Below are positions 24,301-36,179 of a stretch of DNA of 64,000 nt, one piece after another. The stretch covers positions 14,770,133 through 14,834,132 of the forward strand of contig OY743187.1 of the NCBI GenBank assembly GCA_963555705.1. The letters run 5' to 3'. Both the position numbers and the translations under genes were made by a program. The stretch is from Ligustrum vulgare. Lineage: Eukaryota > Streptophyta > Magnoliopsida > Lamiales > Oleaceae. Under the pieces are notes generated by a model. That model did not search any database, had not been told where the DNA came from, and worked only from the letters and a program-made list of their open reading frames with translations. Each line of letters opens with the position of its first letter. The stretch's first letter is position 1.

Positions 24301-24942
24301 CTAACTCCTTTGGATTTGATTCCGTTACCTATTGATGAAAGAGGTAGTTTAGATGGGAAGAGAAAGACGGAGTTGGTAAAATCCCTCAACGAGAAAATCA
24401 AACTCCAAATCGAGAAGAAGAATGAACAATATGCCTCCAGTGCCAACAAAGGTAGAAAACGAATGACATTTGAGGTCGGTGATTGGGTATGGTTGCATTT
24501 GAGGAAGGAGCGGTTCCCGACTCAAATAAAATCAAAATTACAGTCACGTGGTGATGGCCCCTTCCAAATCCTAGAGAAAATCAACGACAATGCCTACAAG
24601 CTTGACCTTCCTGGTGAGTACAATGTATCGACTTCTTTTAACGTCTCTGACTTATCCCCTTTTGATGCAGGTGAAGATTCGAGGTCGAATCCTTTTCAAG
24701 AGGGAGGGGATGATGAGAATCCAGGGAGTCAATCGAGTCAAAGCCAAACAAGTCAACTCTCTATCAGAATACTGGTGGGGCGCATGACAAGATCCAAGGC
24801 TATAGAGGCTCAAGAGTCGATGGCAGGACTCATTTTCAAGTTCGGAAATCAAGTCCACATGGAAGAGAGCAAGATCGAGGTCAATTGCCTAAGTTTGGAA
24901 GCTCTGGACATTTCGGTCGACCGAAACTCTGCAGGATTTTGA
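21260..24942 (+). pseudogene. Gypsy pol: protease, RT, RNase H, integrase, with stops and frameshifts
   Basis: Protease has FIIDGGSCTNV (near 21430) and LLGRPWQYDR. Reverse transcriptase has [11 protein letters not shown] and the catalytic [10 protein letters not shown] (22650-22680). RNase H has [16 protein letters not shown] and the integrase has an HHCC finger (HGWGLMGHF and [12 protein letters not shown]) plus a DDE core (23890-24280) with [13 protein letters not shown]. Breaks: TAG at 21539, frameshift near 21870, TAA at 22246, TGA at 22513, TAA at 23005, frameshift near 23300, and an extra base in the A-run at 23873-23880. The last open frame (23899-24942) runs 232 bases into the 3' LTR. 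Confidence 0.9.
24699..24710 (+). promoter_or_regulatory. Polypurine tract of the gypsy element
   Basis: A G/A-rich run ending AGGGAGGGGA directly before the 3' LTR, the plus-strand DNA priming site. It lies inside the integrase C-terminal reading frame. Confidence 0.88.
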
Positions 24943-25446
24943 GACGTAGCTTCAGGCGGGTTCGACTGAGCTCTGTACGACCGAAAGTTCTATTTCGGTC
25001 GACCAGGTGTTCGACCGAAATAGTTCGACCGAAAGTTTCCCGAATGTAAATACGGGGTTTTTTGTGTAATTTCGCAAACTTCTTGTTTTTCTCACTTTGT
25101 ATATCTTTTGTAAAGTTGCAAACCCTAATGAGTTTTTTGGGACATTGAAAACTCCATTGAGAGCATTTAAGAGAGGTAAATCTTTTCTTCACTTGTAACT
25201 TTTCTTGGAATATTACTTCAACTTGTATATTGAGAGTTTATCTTGTGTATTGGTTGTTGTTGTTTATTCCACAAATCTTGATATTTGTCTTAATCTCTCC
25301 ATTGGGCTAAGGTTAACTTTCCTTAGAATTTTGGTTGGGTTAAACTTGGGTCAAGATTCTTCATTTATTACCTTTTTTAGCTTCCTCGGGTTGATACAAA
25401 ATTATTGTGGAAATTTTTGGTTTAATCACCAAAGGGGTTCGCATCA
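24711..25446 (+). repeat. 3' LTR of the gypsy element
   Basis: 736 bp. It has one full GGTCGACC palindrome flanked by TTTC and GAAA (near 24912), against two in the 5' LTR, but an extra half copy near 25020. The first 232 bp still encode the C-terminus of the pol frame, including a GRMTRSKA motif also seen near the C-terminus of many plant gypsy integrases. Confidence 0.92.
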
Positions 25447-25714
25447 CATACCAAGTGCAGACACTTGGTAGTGGAACAATTTTATTGAATCTCCAATGCT
25501 GTCTTCTTTTAAATGTCTAACTAACGTGACCATGAGGTGGAGGAGACAAAAATAATGTTTCAATATTTATTATAAAATGATGTCTAACATGATCTCTTTT
25601 TGTAGACGAAGTGCTAAAGACATTCTACAATAAATGCTGCAATGTTTTATGAGATCTACAACTTTTAACAATATTCCAACCATAAACTATATCATTTTAT
25701 TAAGGGTTGATTAC

Positions 25715-26595
25715 ATATTTAGTCCCAACCCTTCAAGAAAGTTGTAAATACATCTAAAAAAGAAGAGTTAATTGCAAATTTAGATCCCAACCTTTGATTT
25801 TTGACCCCATACGTTTCTAATGTTTCATTTATTCGCATATTACATTCATTATGACGAATCATTCAAGTTTGATTGATCACTGACACGTGCATTATCACAT
25901 GAGATTATGGGGAAAGTAAGGAATGAAATTGTTGAAAAATCACTATAAATTCAAACATTGAGAAAAATTATAGCACTACGTTATCAATGTTCAATTAAAC
26001 ATCAAAATTCTCAGTTCATATCAATTTAAATACATTAAACTCATAATTACACACACTAGCTTTGAAAAATGGAAATTCTACTATTGCATTTGCATAATCA
26101 GGAGTGACTTGAAACCGAATATGGGGAACGCAGATCTTTATGTCCAGTTTATTTTTGTTAAAATTAAGTCAGTTGTTCATGTTTAATTGAAAAGTGATGG
26201 TGGTGTAGTGTAAACCTTTTTTTAATTGTTTGAATTTTTAGTGACTTTTCAATAATATCATTCCTTACTTCTCCTAAAATATCACGTGATAGTGTATGTA
26301 GATCATTTATCAGTCAAAATTGAAGGAGCATGTAATAATGGATTTGCTAATAAACGAAATGTTGGATAATTATGGCACCAAAAATCAAAGTTTGAGAGCT
26401 AAATATGCAATTAATTATTCTTTTCTATATTTTTAAGTGACTTTTCAATTTTGCCCTTCACTTTTGTCAAAATGAGACTAATGCTTCTAATAACTCGTAT
26501 GTTAGGAATCAATGTTGTCAAAAATCAAATGTTTGAATGTATTTGCAATTTTTTAAAAAGCATGAGAACTAAATCTACAATTTGCCTTTTTATTA
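25715..26595. repeat. Outer inverted repeat arms around the foldback element
   Basis: The sequence at 25715-25765 (TTGATTACATATTTAGTCCC, then GTAAATACATCTAAAA) resembles, inverted, 26500-26595 (GAATGTATTTGCAATTTTTT, then CTAAATCTACAATTTG). These arms flank the inner foldback and are of the same general type, so they look like the ends of an older, related element that was hit by a younger one. Confidence 0.5.
25768..26414. mobile_element. Foldback-type MITE with long inverted arms
   Basis: The left end TTAATTGCAAATTTAGATCC and the right end (read inward) TTAATTGCATATTTAGCTCT start inverted arms that can be followed for about 200 bp each (25768-25985 and 26205-26414). Shared blocks include AACNTTTGATTTTTG, CGTTT-TTATT-GCA and GTAAGGAATGA. 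No open frame is present. TTAA is at both outer edges and may be target duplication or part of the arms. Confidence 0.72.
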
Positions 26596-27300
26596 AAGAC
26601 TAATAAAAATCATTTTTTTCCTAGCAAATTCAAACAAAATTTTAATACGTTACTACTTTATGTTGAGCAATGTCCATTATTATGCTTATTTTCTGTTGTT
26701 ATCAAGTGTTACTAAAATTTATGGAATTCGCATTGTACCAAGTGTGGGTTGAAAACTCTCGACTTTAATTGATCTCGCAAAATACAGAGAGTTTGCATGT
26801 TGTTAGATTAATCGTATTGGGGTAACAACTCTATTTGTAGTGATTCATTTCGTTCTTAAAAAAATAAAATAAATAATAATAATATAATAAAATAAAATAA
26901 AAAACTTACAGTAAGAGAGAATTTACAAATAAATAAATAACGCCGTTTAACATTCAATTTTTACATTCTTCACGCGACACTATAAATAAATATTAATTCA
27001 GTCTCTGCGGCTAAGGACACATTTAGAGTCTGTTTGGTAACGGAAAAAAAGTTTCACTTCAACTTTTCAAACTCAATCATCTATTATTAGTTAAGCTCAC
27101 AATTTTTGACTTTTCAAAATTTTAAACCACACGTCCATAAAAAAAAAAAAAAAAAAAAATCGCATAAATCAATTTTTTTAACAATACCAAACATGCTCTT
27201 AATATTCCCTATCAAAATTTTACTGGACATCAAAATTTGACTGGACTTTACAATAGACAAAATACGACCAGATTGGCCAAGGTGTTGTACCCTGATATTT
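26596..27300. other. Upstream region of the RFS6-like gene
   Basis: AT-rich intergenic DNA with an AATAA-rich stretch (26860-26945) and an A-run at 27139-27160. Two TTGAC cores (near 27105 and 27237) could be W-box elements but are common by chance. No gene. Confidence 0.5.
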
Positions 27301-27305
27301 TGTGC

Positions 27306-27313
27306 TATAAATA
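27306..27313 (+). promoter_or_regulatory. TATA box of the RFS6-like gene
   Basis: TATAAATA in the context GCTATAAATAGG, 105 bp before the 5'UTR donor. Transcription would start near 27335-27345. Confidence 0.75.
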
Positions 27314-27417
27314 GGCCCATCTCTCAAGCCTTCTCCCACATTCAGTCTTCACTTGACATTCTTCGTTCTTGTACTCTGTCAATCAGGGAGGGAAAATCGA
27401 GTTGCTTCTTCTTCCAA

Positions 27418-27749
27418 GTACGTATATTTTCTATATTTTATTTTATTTTAACGTGCTCAAATTCAAAACAATAAATAAACTAGTGACTACTTGGAACATA
27501 AAATAATTGTTATAATAACACGACGATCCATATTTTCATAATTTCAGTCGATAAATAAAAGAGCATCTCCAATGTGACATTGTCTAGATACAATATCTAG
27601 CTATTTTTTTTACAAATGACAATAATTGCTTATGTGCCATAATTAACGTTAGACATTGTTAGCGACAATTTAATAATTTTTATTCAATTAAAATATTTAT
27701 CTTTTTATTTGTTTTCTGTTTTGATTTCGTGTCATCTTCTCATTTGCAG
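27418..27749 (+). other. 5'UTR intron of the RFS6-like gene
   Basis: Donor CAA|GTACGT at 27418 and acceptor CATTTGCAG ending at 27749 give a 332-bp intron, leaving a spliced 5'UTR with no ATG before the start codon at 27780. Supported by splice consensus and by the absence of coding sequence. Confidence 0.65.
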
Positions 27750-27779
27750 AGAAGAAAAGATTACTGCATTGAAGAAGCC

Positions 27780-30522
27780 ATGACAATTAAGCCGGTTGTA
27801 CGAATTGTGGACGGGAAACTGGTGGTGAAGGGCCGGACCATATTAACAAACGTGCCTGACAATGTGATAGCCACCTCTGGAGCCTCGGCCGGACCGGTGG
27901 ATGGCGTGTTCTTGGGGGCCGCGTTCGACCATGATAACAGTCGCCACGTCGTTTCTCTCGGGAGGCTGCTCGAGGTTCGATTCTTGGCTTGTTTCAGGTT
28001 CAAATTGTGGTGGATGTCCCAGAAAATGGGGGACAAGGGTCGAGACATTCCCCTGGAAACTCAATTCTTGTTGGTGGAAACAAAAGATAGATCATACTTG
28101 GATTCGGATGTTAATGGAAACGACGACGACAACGTTGTTTACACGGTGTTTTTGCCTTTGGTCGACGGACCATTCAAAGCTTGTCTTCAGGGGAATGATC
28201 ACGATGAGCTTGAATTGTGTTTAGAGAGTGGGGATACCGACACCGTTGGGTCGACATTTAATCATTCAGTTTACATCAGTTCAGGTACCGATCCGTTCGC
28301 CACAATAAGCGAGGCCATTTCGGCCGTCAAATTGCATCTCGGGACATTCCGGCTTAGGCACGAGAAAAAGTTACCGGGATTCGTGGATTATTTTGGGTGG
28401 TGCACATGGGATGCTTTCTACCAAGAGGTGACTCAAGAGGGCGTCGAGGCCGGCCTAGAAAGTCTCGCTGCAGGCGGGACCCCTACTAAGTTCATCATTA
28501 TCGACGACGGCTGGCAATCAGTCGCGGGCGATTACGAAAAAAACGAACAACAACAACAACCTCTTCTGAGACTAACTGGAATCAAAGAAAACCCGAAATT
28601 CCAAAACAAGAACGACCCAACGGAGGGAATCAAGACCATAGTCAACATCACGAAACACAAGCATGGACTGAAATACGTCTACGTATGGCACGCAATAACC
28701 GGCTATTGGGGCGGCGTCCGTCCTGGCGTGAAAGAAATGGAGGAATACGGATCGAAAATGCAGTATCCAAAGCTGTGCAAGGGAGTTCTAGAGAATGAAC
28801 CAGGGTGGAAAACTGATGCAATTGCAATGCAAGGATTGGGATTAGTGAATCCCAAAAATGTGCAGAAATTTTACAATGATTTGCATAGTTATTTAGCCTC
28901 CGCAGGAGTTGATGGAGTAAAAGTGGATGCACAATGCATACTAGAGACACTTGGGGCAGGACTTGGAGGTAGAGTTGAATTAACAAAGCAATATCATCAG
29001 GCACTTAATACTTCTGTTGCTGGGAATTTCCCTGATAATGGCTGCATTTCTTGCATGAGCCACAATCTTGAATCCCTCTACTGGTATGTTTTTCTTGTAT
29101 ACATGTTTGGCTACTCTTTAAAACTTTACTTTTAAGTAACGGTGGTGAAAGTCGATAATAAGTTACTTATTACTATGTGTCACGATCTAACGGTCCAAAA
29201 CAAACCAGCTCAAAACAAACTGCTATTGTGAGAGCGTCAGATGATTTCTACCCGCGCGATCCTGTTTCCCATACAATTCACATTGCTGCAGTTGCATACA
29301 ATAGTGTGTTCCTTGGAGACATAATGCTACCTGATTGGGACATGTTCCATTCACTCCATCCGGCAGCTGAGTACCATGGATCTGCAAGGGCTATCAGCGG
29401 TGGCCCTGTCTATGTCAGGTGAGATATCCGAGACCTTCCGGAAGTTTTTGTTACGTTGAACTGGACAACATTGAATATGATAAAGTTGAACTATATAGAA
29501 TTAAATGTTATAAAAACAGAGGCATAAAATTAGAGAGTATAATCTACTATCTGCACAATCAATTCTTGTCCCTTTAAATGTTTAATATGATCAATATGAT
29601 CAATTATTGCATTTCTTGAAATGCTGTTACCTAACATAAAATCCTTGTAACAGCGATGCACCTGGGAAACACAATTTTAATCTTCTGAAAAAGCTTGTAC
29701 TACAAGATGGTTCGATTCTTCGAGCCCGGTTGCCTGGTCGACCTACCAAGGATTGCCTGTTCTCTGACCCTTCTCGTGACGGCATTAGGTAGAATTTCTT
29801 AATACAACATGGTTGTTCTGTAAAAAATGAATCTTTGCACTTTTCTGACTAAATAAATCTGGATTTATTTCAGCCTGTTAAAGATATGGAACATCAACAA
29901 GTATACTGGAGTACTTGGAGTGTATAACTGCCAAGGTGCAGCATGGAACAGTGTTGAGAGGAGGAACACATTCCACCAAACTAAATCTGAACCAATAACA
30001 GGCAATATTAGGGGTAGTGATGTGCATCTGATTTCTGAAGTTGTCCTGGACTCCAACTGGAATGGTAGTGTGGCTATGTACTCTTATAGAAGTCGTAACC
30101 TTGTCACTGTGCAGTATGATGTTGCCATACCAGTGTCACTCAAGGTCCTCGAACACGAGATCTTTACTATTAGCCCAATTAAAGTACTGGCACCCAGTTT
30201 CAGCTTTGCACCCTTTGGCCTCATTGACATGTTTAATGCTGGTGGCGCAATAGAAGAGCTCAAATATGAAGTCAATTCTGGGACTCGAGTTTTTGGAGTC
30301 AAAGAGGAAGACTTGAGCTCGGGGATGGTGGCCATCGTCTCCATGGATGTTAAAGGCTGTGGGCGTTTTGGAGCTTACTCTTCAACTAAGCCTCGAAAGT
30401 GCACAGTGGGATCATCACCGGTCGAGTTTGAATACGATTCAGCTTGTGGGTTGCTGACCTTGAACTTGCACGATATGCCTGCTGAGGATCAGAAAGTTCA
30501 CAATGTTGAGGTTGAGCTATAA
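27780..30522 (+). CDS. RFS6: Alkaline alpha-galactosidase / raffinose synthase family protein (DIN10/RFS6-like), four coding exons
   Basis: Coding exons are 27780-29083, 29209-29418, 29654-29788 and 29874-30522. They join in frame across GT-AG introns and give 765 aa, close to the roughly 750-775 aa of this GH36 subfamily. The N-terminus [20 protein letters not shown], the block [20 protein letters not shown] and the DDGWQS motif (D242) match the family. Asp-383 in GVKVDAQ is the expected nucleophile and the RASDDF block (residues 443-448) holds the acid/base Asp. The family hydrolyses or transfers alpha-galactosyl groups of raffinose-type sugars; RFS6/DIN10 of Arabidopsis is induced by darkness and sugar starvation and lacks an obvious signal peptide, as here. 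Residues 251-262 are a Gln/Glu/Asn-rich insertion (KNEQQQQ). It is intact. Exact substrate cannot be read from sequence. Confidence 0.95.
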
Positions 30523-30571
30523 AAGTCCTTTTCAGGCTGGTTAAAGAAGCATAACTGGAAATTATGGAGCT

Positions 30572-30577
30572 AATAAA
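30572..30577 (+). terminator. Polyadenylation signal of the RFS6-like gene
   Basis: AATAAA 50 bp after the TAA stop, in the context GCTAATAAAGTT. Confidence 0.6.
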
Positions 30578-30599
30578 GTTGACTAACCAGAGATGGTGC

Positions 30600-32514
30600 G
30601 CTACTTTTCACATGCTAGTTAAATCTCATCCACTCATGTACCAAACATTTACTAGGCATACGAGAGCCCCTCGTAATGGCTAGAGAAAAGTTCAACTCAG
30701 ATCAGTGCTCGTCCCATTTCAATTAAGCATCCCACATGCCATGTACCCTGTATCATCTTCCTCGTGGGAAGAAACCAATAATAGTAGAATGGAAATTGAA
30801 AACGGGTCCATCATTATCGTGTTATGAAATGTTTTACAATCAATTTTCTTGATATCATTTGGAAGGGCTACAGTATTATGATTATAAGATATACCCCTTG
30901 CAGGGCTAGCTTTTCTCTATTTTTAAATTCTGAAACATATTATTATAGATGCAGCAATATAAAGAGAAGACACTTGGTGACCGATGGTCTTTACTCTTTA
31001 GACATTCCAATACCAAAAGTAAGCACAATTTGGAATTCTGAACCTACTGGAAGATAATTTCATATCAGTATTAAGTAGGAAAATTGCAAGTGAAGAAACA
31101 AAAATCAGTCATTAACCGTTTTTGATTTATACAGAACAGTTACTTGCACAAGAGAGTTGAATTGCGAATACCATCACTAAACCATGGGATCTTCATTGTT
31201 GAAACGAGTTGTTCAATTGAGTACAAAATACCACGCTTGGATCATTGAGTTTCTGTCAAATTCTAGCCACCATGGCTGAGAAGAACCTACTCTGGATTTT
31301 TCTTGAAGCCTTCCGATACATGGTTCTCGTCTTCCTTCTGCTAAAAGTTATCCATTTTATCAATGCTTCAAACTTTTCTTGGTGCTCAAGATACAAAATT
31401 TCTTCTCTATCTGATTTAAATGGTTGAACATAACTAATTCCTTGCAAACTTTATCAGTCTTCCAAGTTCTCATTAGTCATTACCTTCCTGCCTCGAATGC
31501 ATTCCAGAGTTACTTCATATAAAAAAGTTCCAGGTGAAACTTTGCTATTTCAAAGTGCTCACTCTCCTTGTCGTAGTGGTTCTGCAGCAGGTCGATAACA
31601 CTATTGATTAACAAAAGCCAGGCAAAGGGTGTCACCAATATCATGCTATCCCTAAATGAGTAATCACTAAAATTTTGATTTGCCTATACATTTTAGGATG
31701 ATTGTCCTCCATTCATCTGGTCAAGGACTCGTCGAAGACAATATAAAAAAAAAAAAAAAAAAAAAAAACGTGTCTTCCCTCTAAAATTTAATTTTAACAT
31801 GGAAACAAATGAGACAAAGGTCTAAGGCTCAAATCTTATTGCTACAAAAAAAGTGAATCTTATTTGCACATGAGATGCATCTTGAAGAAAAAAATATGTA
31901 TAAATGAATTTGCATTTGTGCATCATCAAATTTACTACAACTCTAAATGTTTTCAGCAACAGAAGACGGGTTGTGACATATAACTACAATGCTCTCTTCT
32001 ACAGTTTTCTTCTCATCTCCTTTCTCGTGTTTCTTTTCTCGAGTTTTATGTTTTCTTTTCTATTCAAAACAAGCAAATTTTTTAAGTAGCTACTTTGTTG
32101 TTTCATTTGTTTTAAAAAAATAATAAAATAAAAATTCTAGTTGTGGAAGAAGGATCTTGTAATGAAATTTATTACTTCACCAATCTATTAATTGCTATTC
32201 TAGAAATCCATTTCGTCTTTCTAATTTCAAAATGAGGCAAACACTATAAACTATAAAGCACCTCAAGGCTTATTCTTGACTCATGAAGGATTACTCACAA
32301 GGTATTCTCAATACCCAAAGAAATCTAATCATATTAAGCACTTGAAAAATCTCTAGATTGGCAAGCTCAATATTAAAGTACCAACTATTAATTAAAGGTT
32401 ACAGAAGATTGCACACACAATGTATCCTAAATACTATTCAATGATATAAAAATTTATATCTGAGATAGAAAATTTACCAAAGAAATCAAATCACAAGCCA
32501 CCTAAACTTGGTTG
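30600..32514. other. Intergenic stretch between the RFS6-like and DnaJ-type genes
   Basis: No gene recognised. It has a 24-base A-run at 31745-31768 and short open frames only. The two genes converge here, so 3'UTRs of both may reach into it. Confidence 0.5.
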
Positions 32515-33158
32515 CTATACAAAACCACAACCCAAGCAGTTGAGACAGCGTTGTACCCTTCAATCAAAGCAAATGAGAACATCAGTTTCACAACCACTTC
32601 AACTTTGAACAGGAACATTATGGACAACAAAAGGAAAATGGCTGAAATGAAGACCACTTGCCTAAATCCATCACAAGTTGGGCAAACACATGGATTTATA
32701 AACACGGGATCATAAAGTGGAGACCACTCTATTGTTCCATTAGTTTTACACAGTTTGCAAGGGTAATAACCTATCCCTTTACAAGCCCCACATAGTCTGC
32801 CATATTTTTTCTGCAAAAAGACGCTTAATTAACGATATTTATAAAAAAGAAACAAAGCAAATCACGAATTGACCCCATGAGTTGCAATGCATATCCTACG
32901 TGAATTTATTGGAAAAAGGAATAGAAACTGAATAAAAACCTCCTCAATCATCATATTTTGAATCTGAAATGCAGTTCGCAAAATTTAAATAGGAAGATAC
33001 ATATCAACATTCATGCAGTTATAATATACCTTTTTCTGCAGGGCGAGACGTCCAGAAATGGAAGAGGTTAAGAAACCGAGAGCAAAAGTTCCACCAATGA
33101 ATGTAACAGCAGCTGTAGCAACCATGCGCAGTGTTTGAGAAACACCATTGCTAGACAT
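32515..33158 (-). CDS. Small DnaJ-type cysteine-rich zinc-finger protein, three exons, 106 aa
   Basis: On the minus strand the exons are 33158-33030, 32810-32662 and 32557-32515. They total 321 bases including the TAG stop. Exon 1 encodes MSSNGVSQTLRMVATAAVTF and a hydrophobic stretch (residues 13-34) that could be a membrane anchor or part of a transit sequence. Exons 2 and 3 encode four CxxC pairs (CGAC, CKLC, CPTC, CLNC), three with following Gly residues, like the zinc-binding domain of DnaJ and of plant DnaJ-related small proteins; no J-domain is present. The second intron (32558-32661) has the donor AG|GCAAGT, that is GC-AG; using the nearby GT instead would break the frame and lose the last CxxC. 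The junction of exons 1 and 2 gives four Lys in a row, perhaps two more than expected. Function and location are not known from sequence. Confidence 0.82.
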
Positions 33159-33203
33159 CTTTTACCACAGTGCTTGTTTGTATATCATTCTAAAAGCTTT
33201 TTA

Positions 33204-35684
33204 CTGCCAAATATAAAATTTGAGTTAGAAACACAGAACAGCTCCACAACCATGCAGTTTTATTGTGGGATACAAGTGAGTGATCTCTAAAAAGACCCAT
33301 TTCTCATAAAATTTTCCAATTTTTACACCTCAAAACTTCTGGATCCTTTTGTCTGCATCTCACGACTTTTGTCCCTTTTTAATACCATTTTTCCTTCTTA
33401 TACAACTCTTTCCAAGGAAACTTCATGTTTTTAATAGAACATTCACCACCATTAATCCTACGTCAGTTGTCCTGCTCAGATATTCCTCATCATTTAGAAT
33501 AAAGGCGTTGTATTATAAGTAAAGTTTGCAGTCTCAAACTGAACGTATAAAACCTCAAATGCTTCAATTAGGAGATGTTCTCTGCAGTTACAGAAATATT
33601 CTTCCTGCTACATTTTCCTTAAAAGAATTAATTAAGTGATACCGTATATAAAAAAAAAAAAAAAAAATCTAATTGAGTCCAAACAAAAAGATTTTGCAAA
33701 TTAAATTTAAGCAAAGGGACTTAGCTATTTTTCTAAAAAGTAAACTAGACAAGTAATCTTTCAACTTTGGCTTTAATCATCGAGAAAGCCATGATAGTTA
33801 AGAATGTGAAACTATCTTCAATTACAGCAAAATAACAGAAGTTCATAGCTAATAGAAGAAGCACTATATACTATCATAAAACTGATAGAATTTATAATAA
33901 AATGTGTCCTTTACTATCAAATTGACTTCATTCTTTTCTAGTATTATTATCCTACTTAACTTAAAACTTGACTCAACTTTTTATATCGAATGTTAAACAT
34001 ACATTTCGTGTGGTACAGGCAAGGGGTCGTAACTAGAAAGTAGAAAGTGAAAACTGTGCAAAGCTAAACTATTCCAATAAGCTAATATTTTCTAATAAAT
34101 TTGTTCAAATTAATTATAACATGATTTTTGCAGTAGAAATGTAACATTGCAATCAGCAATAAACAATTATTAACTCAAAAAATAATTTTCCCGAGACTTG
34201 ACAGGCAATTTCAGTTTGAGCATGACTTAACGAAGGTAAAATTATAGAAATAAACTACGTGCACCAGAGCGATTGGTCCAACCTATGACTAAAGCATGTG
34301 GTGCAATTGATTCTACATACTAAATAAGATTATTACTTCAATCACTTACATACATTACACGTACCTTTTCGAGTTTTATCTAAATTGTGCAACAATTATT
34401 ACTCCCTCTGCAAAATATTTGGCAACAGCAACACTTCAATATTTAATTTAAACAAAAATATTAAAGAAATCAATATTCAAATCTCTATTTAAGAGTCAAG
34501 AAACAATTTTACAGCAAGATAACGTCTTAACTCAAAGCAGTTAGCTCATAACATATTTAGCCTTAATTTGAAGAGGTACTACACAAGATTTTGTAAGCAT
34601 TCATTATATGTTTCATTAGTTATTATTTCTTTATTGTTCAGAACTTCATACAGTCATCATTTCTGAATTCTGAGTTCTGGTTGGAGTATTAAGACAAACC
34701 AGGTTGCTCTGGTGTGTCTATAGTAACTCTAACAAAGCATTTCGACATTCTTCTTGCAGTTTGTGGAATATTGGAACAAATTATATTTTTGAAAAAATAA
34801 AAAATTTAAAACCTTAAAATAATATTCAGCAAATCTTAATATTGACATTGAACACTGTAAAATAATCAAATAAAATACACATTTAAATCGGAACGAAAAA
34901 ATAAAATAGAAAAAGGATTAAAGGAATCGCCTAAATTGCTTGGAGACCTAGATTGGAGTGGAGTCGCCTGCCCTATCGCTGGCCGGAGGGGAGTCCGATT
35001 GTCTAGTATTAATTTGGGAATTAAGAGGTAAGAACCAAGAACAGGGATCGATTTGTAATTGAGATGGACACGTTTAATTTTGGGATAAATTACAAAAACT
35101 CATTGTTTGCTCCGCTTTTCCGCGGTAAAATCCGACCGTACGATATGACATAAAATCCAATGACATGTGAATATGAATGAAATGGATATCTTGTGCCAAT
35201 TACATCAGAGAGCAAGACTTATGAATTCCTGCATGTTGACATATTTTTAGAAGAACATTAACATCAACATCAAAAGTCCAACATTTCACCACTTTCCTCA
35301 AAGATCTCCAAGTGCTACTACACTACACTCTCAATAAAAACCATTCAATTTTGAAAACCTTTGCCGTAAAATTTATCAAGAAATTTGCCACTTTCTTCAT
35401 TGAAAAATGCCATTTTCTCAGCAATTGATTCCGGGCCACAAATTTATCTCTTTTTGGTTGTAAGTTTACTTATATCTACTCCGAAATTCTTTTGTTTTTA
35501 CATAATTAAGAAAGTACTTGAATAAAAATCATTAATAATTGGGCAAAAAGTTATACATATTTAAACAGAAAAACAAGATCCAACTGGAAAAGAAGACCAA
35601 TTTGGCTAAAAATTATACATAAAAATAACTCATCTTAAAAACCAATCCCATAAATCCAACTACGAGATAATGCTTACAGCCTAC
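33204..35684 (-). other. Probable long 5'UTR intron of the DnaJ-type gene
   Basis: Minus-strand donor GAAG|GTAGGC at 35684 and acceptor TTTGGCAG ending at 33204 would give a 2.48-kb intron between a non-coding first exon and the exon with the ATG. The interior is AT-rich with no coding signal, apart from a GC-richer patch at 34930-35060. Splice sites are inferred from consensus only. Confidence 0.45.
34930..35060. other. GC-richer patch with a good plus-strand splice donor
   Basis: The sequence around GTCGCCTGCCCTATCGCTGG stands out from its AT-rich surroundings and ends in AAGAG|GTAAGA on the plus strand. No open frame in it matches a known family. It could be an exon, an inserted element or a fragment of one. 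Confidence 0.3.
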
Positions 35685-35860
35685 CTTCAAACAATGGAGA
35701 AGTAGATTCGCAGAAATTGAGGTTATCTCGAAAAATTGAGGGCTGATACGGTGGCGCACTGCTTCGTATTCTTGCGTCAAAACGGGGAGTAAAAATGGTG
35801 AGAGAGACGTATCACAAGCGGGAGGGAGAAGTTAGGGTCTGCACAGAGGTGGATTGGAGA
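35685..35860 (-). other. Probable non-coding first exon of the DnaJ-type gene
   Basis: Pyrimidine-rich on the minus strand (CTCTCTCACC, TCTCCCTCCCGC), like a plant 5'UTR, and it ends in a good donor at 35685|35684. The 3' boundary is from splice consensus; the transcription start is a guess. Confidence 0.45.
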
Positions 35861-36179
35861 TTTGGGTGGAAAAAATTGAGATATTAGGTGTATTTAGGCC
35901 GAATTTGCGATGAATTCTGGAGAATTTAAGGATGAAAATGTGATGTTTATTTTTGTGAAGACAGACACAGTCGGTGATTAAATTACAGTGAGAATGAATT
36001 ATTAACTCTACAATAATTATAATTACACAGTATATCATTCATCTCAATAATTACAGAAATCATTTCATTCAGAGAACAAGAACAAATCCTCTTATACAGG
36101 TTACAGATAAAGAGAAATATAGAAATTTATTAAGCGATAAGGTAAAGTTTTAAGTTATGAATCAGCAGCAGAAACTTGC

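Larger units (their letters stand above)
18678..25446 (+). mobile_element. Ty3/gypsy LTR retrotransposon, chromovirus-like, inactivated
   Basis: LTRs at 18678-19419 and 24711-25446 start TGATGAGAAT and end CATCA. The flanking pentamers are CATAT (18673-18677) and CATAC (25447-25451), a 4/5 match. A Met-tRNA primer site follows the 5' LTR and an AGAGGGAGGGGA polypurine tract precedes the 3' LTR. Internal order is gag, protease, reverse transcriptase, RNase H, integrase, which is the gypsy order. The pol frame continues into the 3' LTR, as reported for CRM-type chromoviruses. LTRs differ by several percent by eye. Stops and frameshifts inactivate it. Confidence 0.93.

Noticed and set aside
31256..31447. 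63-codon minus-strand frame between genes
   Set aside because: Charged peptide without family resemblance, start or splice context.
31680..31768. 24-base A-run as possible SINE tail
   Set aside because: No Pol III boxes or target duplication found around it.
34411..34450. TACTCCCTCTGC motif as a third Stowaway end
   Set aside because: No matching inverted end with a TA was found within a plausible distance.
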